From Treponema sp. (GTDB lineage Bacteria > Spirochaetota > Spirochaetia > Treponematales > Treponemataceae): a stretch of DNA of 16,588 nt. The stretch lies in NCBI GenBank assembly GCA_017613485.1, contig JAGADS010000055.1, positions 1 through 16,588 on the forward strand, given 5' to 3'. The stretch's first letter is position 1; each line of letters starts with the position of its first letter. The notes beneath the pieces are model-generated. The model was not told the origin of the DNA, did not search any database, and saw only the letters and a list, made by a program, of their open reading frames with translations. Position numbers and translations under genes: made by a program. This document shows, piece after piece, positions 5,702-12,500 of this stretch.

Positions 5702-8263
5702 TTAAAACACGATCTTCATCACTTCCTCAACACGGCTGACGGGAATGAATTTTATGCCCTGCTTTACGTGGTCTGGAATTTCCTCCAGGTCCCTCTGGTT
5801 TGCAGCTGGAATGATTATGGTCTTGATCTTGTTCCTCTTTGCCGCAACAGTTTTCTCCCTAAGGCCTCCGATTGGAAGCACTTGACCTGTAAGGCTTAGT
5901 TCTCCTGTCATTGCAAGGTTCGGCTTTATTTTCTTTCCGCTGAAAAGAGAAGTGAATGTCGTTGCCATCGTGATTCCGGCAGAAGGACCGTCTTTGGGCG
6001 TTGCTCCCTCCGGGATGTGCAGGTGAACTGTATTTTTGTCGAACCACTGGCTGTCCTTGTATTTGTTCTTGATGGCATACTGCTTTGACCAGTTGATTGC
6101 AATCTGAGCGCTTTCCTTCATCACGTCTCCCATCTGGCCTGTAAGCTGAAGTCCGCCTTTCTCGGATTCAAATGAGATGCTCTCAAGAAGAAGGGTATCG
6201 CCTCCCATGCTTGTCCACGCAAGTCCGATTGCAGTTCCCGGAACCGATGCCGTCTTTATCTGGCTTTCGTCAAATACAGCCTTGCCCAGATATTTCCTGA
6301 TTTCTGGAACATCGATTGTAAATGATTTTTTTGCAAATGCAGCGGCAATCTTTTTTGATTCCTCAAGAGAATATTTTTCAAGCTCCTGTTTCAAAAGCTC
6401 CTCGTTCTGAGCCTGCTCCTCTTCCTTTGTAAGTTTCTTCTCATCCTGAACAGGAAGTGACGCGCTCTTTTTCTTCTTGATGTCGTCCATTGTGGGGCAG
6501 GGGGATGGTGCATTGTTCTTTTCATATTCATCAAGCTGCTCGCGTATTATCTTGCGGCAAATCTTGTCCAGACATTTCTCGTAGTTGCGGACTCCTGCCT
6601 CACGTGCATACTCTGTTGCAATAAGTGTGTATGCATCCTTTGTAAACTTGACCTGACTTTTCTTTAATCCGTTTTTCTTGAGTGTCTTTGGAAGGAGGTG
6701 CTTTTTTGCAATCTCAATTTTCTCCTGATCGATGTAGCCTGAAAGCTCGATTATCTCTGCCCTGTCCAGAAGAGGCTGCGGTATGGTGTCAAGAGTATTT
6801 GCTGTTAAGATGAAGAAGACATTGCTTACATCAAACGGAAGATCAAGGTAGGTGTCGCGGAAATTGACATTCTGCTCGGGATCCAGTACCTCAAGAAGTG
6901 CGGCAGAGGGATCTCCCTGATGTGATGCGTTCATCTTGTCAATCTCGTCTATCATGAACACAGGGGATGCGGATTTTGTTATCTTTAGTCCCTGAAGAAT
7001 CTGTCCAGGCATTGCGGCAACGTATGTTCTCCTGAAGCCCTTGATCTTAGCCTCGTCATGCTCACCACCCACACTGAAGCGGTAGAATTTCTTGTTCATT
7101 GCACGTGCGATTGAGCGTCCTATGCTTGTTTTACCGACACCCGGAGGCCCCACAAGAATAAGGACAGAGCCTTTTCCGTCATGCTTGAGCTTTCGTACAG
7201 AAAGATATTCCATGATGCGTTTCTTAACATCCTCAAGTCCATAGTGGTCTTCATTAAGGATTTTCTCTGCTTCATGAAGGTTGAACTGCTCGACAGGCTT
7301 TTCGTTCCACGGCAGGTTGATGATCAGATCCAGGTAATTCCTTATCGTGTTGTATTCAGGGTCATGCGGATCAAGAAGCTGGAATTTCTCTAGCTCGCTT
7401 TCAACAGTTTCCTTTACCTCGCCCGTAAACTTGAATGAGTCAATCTTTGTCCTGAATTTCTGATAGTCGCTGCTCTTTGGGTCTGATGCGATGCCAAGCT
7501 CTTCCTGAATGGCCTTAAGCTCCTCGCGAAGAAAATAGTCACGCTGGTTTTTCTCAACACGGTCATTCAATTCGTTCTGGATTTTTTTCTGAACGCGAAG
7601 GATTTCCTGCTCTTTCTTGATGTAGATAAGGACCTGCTGCATTCTGTCACGCACGCTTGTTGTCTCAAGTACCTTCTGCTGCTCGTCCTTGTCTATGTTC
7701 AGTATTGAAGCGATAAAATCTGCAATTTTTCCGGGATGGTCGATGTTCACCATGTTAAGGCGCATTTCCTCGCTGAACATCGGGTTATTCTCGCTTACTT
7801 CCTTCATCTCACTGATGAGGGCGCGTGTCAGGGCCTTTACCTCAAATGTGTCGTCATTCTCATCCTCAAGATATTCAACTGCCGCAACCATGGGATTTGA
7901 GTCGCTGAGTGCCTTGCGTATCTTGAAGCGTTCAAGTGTAGAGACAAAAACGTTTATTCCGCCGTCCGGGAGGTTGATTTTCTTTATTATCCGTGCCACC
8001 GTACCTACATCATGCACGTCGGAAAGGGTAGGTTTCTCCGCATCGTTTTTAAGCATGACGATTCCGATGTAGTTGTCACCCTCGCATGCCTTTTCTATTA
8101 CCTTGGTATCCTCCTGGTTGTTGATCATCAGGGGTGTAAAAATGCCGGGAAAAATGGGTCTTCCGCTGATTGGAATTATATACAGCTTGTTGGGGAGAAT
8201 CTGCTCTGCCGGCAGTGAGAATGTATTGTTTTTCTGCTTGTTTGTTTCTTTATCCTTGCTCAT
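5702..8263 (-). CDS. lon: ATP-dependent Lon protease (LonA type)
   Basis: An 853-residue LonA: N-terminal substrate-binding domain (about 25-220), coiled-coil region (about 220-265), AAA+ module with Walker A G372-PPGVGK-T379 and Walker B FMIDE (436-440), sensor 'ILTAN', and a C-terminal protease domain with catalytic S761 (D-G-P-S-A-G) and K804, 43 residues apart as in other LonA enzymes. It forms a cytoplasmic hexamer that degrades misfolded and regulatory proteins. A lysine/glutamate-rich insertion of about 60 residues (about 583-645) lies between the AAA+ small domain and the protease domain; it is absent from E. coli Lon. The start at 8263 has no Shine-Dalgarno sequence and lies 8 nt downstream of a good -10 box, so a leaderless transcript is likely. 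It is transcribed divergently from phoH. No CIRCE or other heat-shock operator was recognised. Confidence 0.97.
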   Translation of the reverse strand: MSKDKETNKQKNNTFSLPAEQILPNKLYIIPISGRPIFPGIFTPLMINNQEDTKVIEKACEGDNYIGIVMLKNDAEKPTLSDVHDVGTVARIIKKINLPDGGINVFVSTLERFKIRKALSDSNPMVAAVEYLEDENDDTFEVKALTRALISEMKEVSENNPMFSEEMRLNMVNIDHPGKIADFIASILNIDKDEQQKVLETTSVRDRMQQVLIYIKKEQEILRVQKKIQNELNDRVEKNQRDYFLREELKAIQEELGIASDPKSSDYQKFRTKIDSFKFTGEVKETVESELEKFQLLDPHDPEYNTIRNYLDLIINLPWNEKPVEQFNLHEAEKILNEDHYGLEDVKKRIMEYLSVRKLKHDGKGSVLILVGPPGVGKTSIGRSIARAMNKKFYRFSVGGEHDEAKIKGFRRTYVAAMPGQILQGLKITKSASPVFMIDEIDKMNASHQGDPSAALLEVLDPEQNVNFRDTYLDLPFDVSNVFFILTANTLDTIPQPLLDRAEIIELSGYIDQEKIEIAKKHLLPKTLKKNGLKKSQVKFTKDAYTLIATEYAREAGVRNYEKCLDKICRKIIREQLDEYEKNNAPSPCPTMDDIKKKKSASLPVQDEKKLTKEEEQAQNEELLKQELEKYSLEESKKIAAAFAKKSFTIDVPEIRKYLGKAVFDESQIKTASVPGTAIGLAWTSMGGDTLLLESISFESEKGGLQLTGQMGDVMKESAQIAINWSKQYAIKNKYKDSQWFDKNTVHLHIPEGATPKDGPSAGITMATTFTSLFSGKKIKPNLAMTGELSLTGQVLPIGGLREKTVAAKRNKIKTIIIPAANQRDLEEIPDHVKQGIKFIPVSRVEEVMKIVF

Positions 8264-8270
8264 ACATGAT

Positions 8271-8299
8271 AATATACTGAATTATTGAAAAAAAGTCCA
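8271..8299 (-). promoter_or_regulatory. lon promoter, predicted to give a leaderless mRNA
   Basis: On the minus strand TGGACT (plus coordinates 8294-8299) and TATATT (8271-8276) are separated by 17 bp. Only 7 nt lie between the -10 box and the lon ATG at 8263, so the expected transcription start falls at or next to the A of ATG. Confidence 0.5.
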
Positions 8300-8303
8300 T
8301 TTT

Positions 8304-8320
8304 TTAGGAATTAGGAATTA
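8304..8320. repeat. short 7-bp tandem repeat between the lon and phoH promoters
   Basis: TTAGGAA occurs twice in tandem followed by a third partial TTA. It sits just upstream of the lon -35 box and 13 bp upstream of the phoH -35 box. It could be a binding site shared by both promoters or chance in AT-rich DNA. Confidence 0.3.
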
Positions 8321-8332
8321 TCTTCCCCCCGA

Positions 8333-8361
8333 TTGACTATTTCCATATCTAACATTAAAAT
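8333..8361 (+). promoter_or_regulatory. phoH operon promoter, predicted to give a leaderless mRNA
   Basis: TTGACT at 8333-8338 and TAAAAT at 8356-8361 are separated by 17 bp, five of six consensus bases in each box. Eight nucleotides follow before the GTG start at 8370, so transcription should begin at about 8368-8370. This would drive the whole phoH-to-TPR unit. Confidence 0.6.
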
Positions 8362-8369
8362 AACCTTTA

Positions 8370-9350
8370 GTGTCAGCGTATACGATTATTGTTCCGGATA
8401 CAGATGTGCTGCAGCGTGTGTGCGGAACCAACGACAGTAACTTAAAACTCATAGAATCCTTTCTGGGGGTTCCGGTCTTTGCGTGCGGAAACGAATTATC
8501 CGTGGATGCAGGAGAATCGGAGACCGAGCAGAGGTTCAGCTTTATAATAAACAGGATGCTCGACGAGATTGCGGACGGAAGCTCAGAGATTACAGATGAG
8601 GATCTTGTTCAGTCCATACTTCATTCCCCGGATTTCATCTCCAAAGCCCAAACTCAGAACGAAAGGGCTCTTTTTGAGCAGTGCAGCATCACGATTCCAG
8701 GCGGGACACGTCGTGTTTACCCAAGGACAAGAGGTCAGGCGGAGCTTGTAAGGCTTTTAAGGAGTCATGACATGGTTTTTGCCACAGGTCCTGCAGGCTC
8801 GGGAAAGACATTCCTGATTGTGGCAGAGGCATTGCGTCTTGTACTGAGCCATCAGAAAAACAACATAATACTTACACGCCCGGTTGTTGAGGCAGGAGAA
8901 AGCCTTGGATACCTTCCGGGTGCACTTGAGGAAAAAATCAATCCATATATACGTCCCCTTGATGATGCCATGAACACAGGTCTTCCCCATGATACGGTCC
9001 GAAAAAGGACGGAATCGGGTCTGGTGGAGATTGCTCCTCTGGCATATATGCGAGGCAGGACTCTCAACGACTCTGTGGTGATTCTGGATGAAGCCCAGAA
9101 CACTACTCGGGAGCAGATGAAGATGTTCCTTACCCGAATGGGGCAGGGGTCAAAGGTTTATATTACCGGAGACGTAACACAGATAGATCTTCCGCGGAAA
9201 ACACCGTCCGGACTGCTGGATGCCATTGAAAAGCTGAAAAATGTCCCGGAGATTGCATTCAAAAAAATGGATGCAGAGGATGTTGTACGGAATCCTCTGG
9301 TCAGGAAGATTATAAAGGCATACGAAGATGAAGAACTCAAAGACGAATAG
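8370..9350 (+). CDS. phoH: PhoH-family ATPase (YbeZ type)
   Basis: A 326-residue PhoH/YbeZ-type P-loop ATPase. The N-terminal KH-like region (about 1-100, with 'NLKLIESFLGVPV..CGNELSV') is followed by Walker A G140-PAGSGK-T147, Walker B V237-ILDEAQ (237-243) and the superfamily-1-like 'YITGDVTQIDLP' at 264-275. The family is tied to RNA metabolism; in E. coli YbeZ is encoded next to and interacts with YbeY, and ybeY is two genes downstream here. The start is a GTG: an in-frame stop lies at 8361-8363 and no other start codon precedes the conserved N terminus. It has no ribosome binding site, in keeping with the leaderless promoter. The last 23 nt overlap the next gene. Confidence 0.93.
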   Translation: MSAYTIIVPDTDVLQRVCGTNDSNLKLIESFLGVPVFACGNELSVDAGESETEQRFSFIINRMLDEIADGSSEITDEDLVQSILHSPDFISKAQTQNERALFEQCSITIPGGTRRVYPRTRGQAELVRLLRSHDMVFATGPAGSGKTFLIVAEALRLVLSHQKNNIILTRPVVEAGESLGYLPGALEEKINPYIRPLDDAMNTGLPHDTVRKRTESGLVEIAPLAYMRGRTLNDSVVILDEAQNTTREQMKMFLTRMGQGSKVYITGDVTQIDLPRKTPSGLLDAIEKLKNVPEIAFKKMDAEDVVRNPLVRKIIKAYEDEELKDE

Positions 9351-11178
9351 CGATAAAAAGATTCAGAAAGGTTTCAAGGGGGCGGGGATTTACCTTAGGA
9401 AAAACAAGACAGCCCTTCTGATTTTTGGAATTACATTTGCCGCAAGCTGTTTTGTCTCATTTATAAGGATAGCCTCAAGTACGACAATCGCGTCAAAGTC
9501 AATTTCCGAATATGAGATTGGCCAGATAGCAGACGAGACCATAGTTGCAGAGAGGGCTTTGGCCGCTACAGCAGAAAACCCCGTATCCGTGGAAAAAGGT
9601 GAGCAGATCATACGCAAGGGATTCGCGGTTACAAAAGACCAGTACGACAAGCTTCAGAAAATGGCAAATTCTCCGGCCTACATCGACTATCTTTCTTTCC
9701 TCTATTCCGTGCTTTACCTCCTTCTTCTGATGGCACTGGCATTTTTCCTGTTTGGTAAGCCTTCCCTGGGGTATAACATCAACTCAAAGGAACTGGGCAT
9801 GGACTGTGTGTGTTTTCTGCTTATCTATACCATAGTCAGCCTGTGTGTAAGCATTCTTGACGTATCATCAGAGTTTTCGCTTGCAGTTTTCCTTCCGTCA
9901 TCGTTCTGTGTTTTCCTGATTGCCATTATTTTCGGACACCGCAATGCACTTTATTTTTCGATTGTGGCGGCATTCGGGGTGTTCAATGCAAGCGGATATA
10001 TGGTCATGCCATTCCTGTATCTTTTGGCGACATCCCTCATATCTGTGCGTCTTGTCTATCAGGTAAGCCGCCGTACTCAGATGGTCTGGGTTTCCCTTGG
10101 GCAGGCAGTATTCAACCTGCTTTTCCTCTTGATTTTCAAGCTGATTTTCCATCTTTCAGCGACCGGTTCACAGCTTGCATTCCTTGGGGTTGCGTTCAAC
10201 GGCTTTATCTCCGCGATTCTGGCACTTGGATTCCTTACTCCTATAGAGCTTGCCCTGAACACTGCGTCCGTGTTCCGCCTGATGGATTTGAGCGACCAGA
10301 ATACACCTGTATTAAAGAAAATGCTTGAGGTTGCTACGGGAACATATAACCATTCGATTATGGTGGCAGCCCTTGCTGAGTCTGCATGTGAGAAAATCGG
10401 AGCAAACGCACTTCTTGCACGTGTGGCTTCTTATTATCACGACATAGGAAAAATCGACAATCCTGAGTATTTTACGGAAAATCAGCTGGACGGAGAGAAC
10501 ATCCACAACGACATAAATCCGTCCCTTTCTGTAAGCATAATAAAAAGCCATGTACGCCGTGGAGTGGAGAAGGCAAAGGAGCTTAACCTTCCGGAGCCTG
10601 TCATCAAGATCATAGGCGAGCATCACGGAAACCAGGTGATTGAATGGTTCTATGCCAAGGCAAAGGAAAAAGATCCCAACGTGGACCCTGCCGATTACTC
10701 TTACACGGAAAATCCTCCTTCTACCAGGGAAAGCGCAGTGGTCATGCTTGCGGATACCGTGGAGGCGGCATGTAAGTCACTGGGAAAGAACCCGTCGTAT
10801 TCAGCACTGGATAACAAGATTTCCGAGTTGATGAATGCAAAGATTACGGCAAAGCAGATGGATAACTGCGGCCTTACGTTTCAGGATTTAAGGCGCATAC
10901 ATGATGCATTCCAGCAGTTCCTTGCAGGATACTACCACAGCCGCGTAAAATACCCCGGACAGGTTGATGAGGGAGAGACAGCTCCTGCCGCACAGAATAA
11001 TCCTCAGCCACAGCAGGCAAAGGCACCGCTTCCAAAGCCACAGCTTTCTGTTTTGACTGCGACAGGAACAGAGAAAAAGGCAGAGGATAGCCGGAAAATC
11101 ATAAAAGAAGCAAAAAAAACAGAGCCTAAACCGGCCAAAAGGGCTGCGTCAAGGAATTCAACAAAGGATAAACAGTAG
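9328..11178 (+). CDS. pgpH: 7TM-HD family cyclic-di-AMP phosphodiesterase (PgpH-like)
   Basis: A 616-residue membrane protein: one N-terminal TM helix (about 28-50), an outside segment (51-120), about seven TM helices (about 121-308), a cytoplasmic HD domain (about 320-540) and a Lys/Ala/Pro-rich tail (545-616). HD metal ligands are all present: H342, H371-D372, H408, H432-H433 and D476, in the order known from Listeria PgpH, which hydrolyses c-di-AMP to pApA. The outer 7TMR-HDED domain is reduced to about 70 residues instead of over 200, keeping only its two conserved ends ('YEIGQIADETIVA' and 'VEKGEQIIRKGFAV'). The start overlaps phoH by 23 nt, with AAAGG at 9314-9318. The order phoH-pgpH-ybeY is the same as in Firmicutes. 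Activity on c-di-AMP is inferred from the family. Confidence 0.9.
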   Translation: MKNSKTNSDKKIQKGFKGAGIYLRKNKTALLIFGITFAASCFVSFIRIASSTTIASKSISEYEIGQIADETIVAERALAATAENPVSVEKGEQIIRKGFAVTKDQYDKLQKMANSPAYIDYLSFLYSVLYLLLLMALAFFLFGKPSLGYNINSKELGMDCVCFLLIYTIVSLCVSILDVSSEFSLAVFLPSSFCVFLIAIIFGHRNALYFSIVAAFGVFNASGYMVMPFLYLLATSLISVRLVYQVSRRTQMVWVSLGQAVFNLLFLLIFKLIFHLSATGSQLAFLGVAFNGFISAILALGFLTPIELALNTASVFRLMDLSDQNTPVLKKMLEVATGTYNHSIMVAALAESACEKIGANALLARVASYYHDIGKIDNPEYFTENQLDGENIHNDINPSLSVSIIKSHVRRGVEKAKELNLPEPVIKIIGEHHGNQVIEWFYAKAKEKDPNVDPADYSYTENPPSTRESAVVMLADTVEAACKSLGKNPSYSALDNKISELMNAKITAKQMDNCGLTFQDLRRIHDAFQQFLAGYYHSRVKYPGQVDEGETAPAAQNNPQPQQAKAPLPKPQLSVLTATGTEKKAEDSRKIIKEAKKTEPKPAKRAASRNSTKDKQ

Positions 11179-11661
11179 ATGGCAAACCGTATTTTAGTTG
11201 ACAAAGAGGAAAACATAGAAGAACCTGCATGGATTTCCAGAATAGAGCCTTTTTTGCTTGAAGTAATGGCAGAACTGTCGTATGATAGGGAAGAGGTGTC
11301 GGTGTTTTTCTGCTCTGATGCGTTCATACAGAATTTAAATAAGGAATACCGTAACATTGACGGCCCTACAGATGTTTTAAGTTTTGAGGACGGCACAGAA
11401 TATACCGATGACCAGGGCGAAAAATGGGTTTCTGAGGGGGATATCGTAATCAGCCTGGAGACTTTGCCCAAAAACGCAGAGTATTTTGAGGTTTCATGCA
11501 ATGAGGAGCTGAAACGCCTGCTTGTTCATGGACTTTTGCACTTGCACGGCCTTGACCACGGAGAAGAGCATGTGGAGAAAGATTCAGAGCCTGTGTGCGA
11601 GATGCTTAAAATACAGAAGCGTATAATGCAGAAATTTGATTCAACTGTGATTTATGAGTGA
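11179..11661 (+). CDS. ybeY: YbeY, endoribonuclease / rRNA maturation factor
   Basis: A 160-residue UPF0054 protein. The zinc site is complete: H117-x3-H121-x5-H127 in 'HGLLHLHGLDH', and the family signature 'NKEYRNIDGPTDVLSF' is at 54-69. YbeY takes part in 16S rRNA 3'-end processing and late ribosome quality control in the cytoplasm. The ATG follows the stop of the upstream gene with no gap, and an AAAGGA at 11163-11168 inside that gene can serve as ribosome binding site, so translation is probably coupled. Residues about 71-86 form a short acidic insertion before the conserved 'GDIVISLET' strand. Neighbouring phoH and the CBS/CorC gene match the known ybeZ-ybeY-ybeX association. Confidence 0.95.
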   Translation: MANRILVDKEENIEEPAWISRIEPFLLEVMAELSYDREEVSVFFCSDAFIQNLNKEYRNIDGPTDVLSFEDGTEYTDDQGEKWVSEGDIVISLETLPKNAEYFEVSCNEELKRLLVHGLLHLHGLDHGEEHVEKDSEPVCEMLKIQKRIMQKFDSTVIYE

Positions 11662-11683
11662 ATTCTAACATTCAGGAAGAGAT

Positions 11684-12478
11684 ATGGGTATATTTGGAAA
11701 AGGAAAGAAGAAAGAGAAAAAGGAAAGTGAGCCGGTGGTTTCCGGTCCTTCGCAACAAGAGATTCTGGCAGAAGAGAAAAACGACATGATTCAGGGGGTG
11801 GAAGACCTTGCTGAGACTACTGTCAAGGAAGTCATGGTTCCCCGCATTGACGTGGATTTCATCTCTCTTGACACGGCCCAGGAGGAACTGCCGTTAAAGA
11901 TTACAGAGAGCGGTCATTCAAGGCTCCCGGTATATTCGGGTTCAATTGATAATGTGGTGGGCGTTCTCTATGTAAAGGATTTGATAAGGGCATTTGCCAG
12001 AAAGGAAGCCATAGATCTGGAGAAAATCATCCGCAAGGCATATTTTGTTCCGGAAAGCAAGCATATAGACAGCCTCCTGCGTGAATTCAAGAGGAGGCAT
12101 GTTCATATTGCCATTGCCATAGACGAATACGGCGGAGTAAGCGGTATTGTCTGCATGGAGGACATAATCGAGCAGATTGTCGGTGACATTCAGGATGAAT
12201 TTGACAACGAGAGGGAAGACATAATATCCCTTGCCGACAACGTATGGGTTTGTGACGCACGTGTCCTTCTGGAGGATTTGAATGAGACCATCTCCTCAAA
12301 CTTCCCCACACAGGAATTTGATACATTGGGTGGCTTTGTATTCGACCTCTTTGGCAAGATTCCGGTAAAATTCGAGAAAGTCACATGGAAGGACTGGGAT
12401 TTTATTGTTCAGGATATGGAAGGACATAAAGTTAATGTTATCAAGATAATATATCGAAAAGATAATAAGGACAACTAG
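11684..12478 (+). CDS. CBS-domain CorC/HlyC (TlyC-like) protein
   Basis: A 264-residue soluble protein of the YbeX/CorC/TlyC family. After a Lys/Glu-rich N terminus come the signature 'TVKEVMVPRIDVDFIS' (46-61), a CBS pair (about 50-105 and 115-170, the second with 'IAIDEYGGVSGIVCMEDIIEQIVGDIQDEFD') and the C-terminal CorC_HlyC domain (about 185-258, 'DTLGGFVFDLFGKIP'). The membrane DUF21 domain of CNNM proteins is absent. E. coli CorC (YbeX) is linked to Mg/Co efflux and ribosome metabolism; spirochaete homologues were named TlyC from a haemolysin claim that is not established. AGGAAGAG at 11674-11681 precedes the ATG by 2-6 nt and the gap from ybeY is 22 nt. The location after ybeY supports the YbeX-like assignment. 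Confidence 0.92.
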   Translation: MGIFGKGKKKEKKESEPVVSGPSQQEILAEEKNDMIQGVEDLAETTVKEVMVPRIDVDFISLDTAQEELPLKITESGHSRLPVYSGSIDNVVGVLYVKDLIRAFARKEAIDLEKIIRKAYFVPESKHIDSLLREFKRRHVHIAIAIDEYGGVSGIVCMEDIIEQIVGDIQDEFDNEREDIISLADNVWVCDARVLLEDLNETISSNFPTQEFDTLGGFVFDLFGKIPVKFEKVTWKDWDFIVQDMEGHKVNVIKIIYRKDNKDN

Positions 12479-12500
12479 TTAGTTTTTTTGGGAGGAAAAA

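Noticed and set aside
11004..11501. 165-codon minus-strand frame across the pgpH-ybeY junction
   Set aside because: Both plus-strand genes there are secure, and the antisense product is low-complexity and Ser/Phe-rich.
12475..12489. AACTAGTT plus seven Ts before the TPR gene as a terminator or attenuator
   Set aside because: The stem would be four or five A/T-rich pairs with a tiny loop, and the next ribosome binding site follows at once, so it is unlikely to stop transcription.
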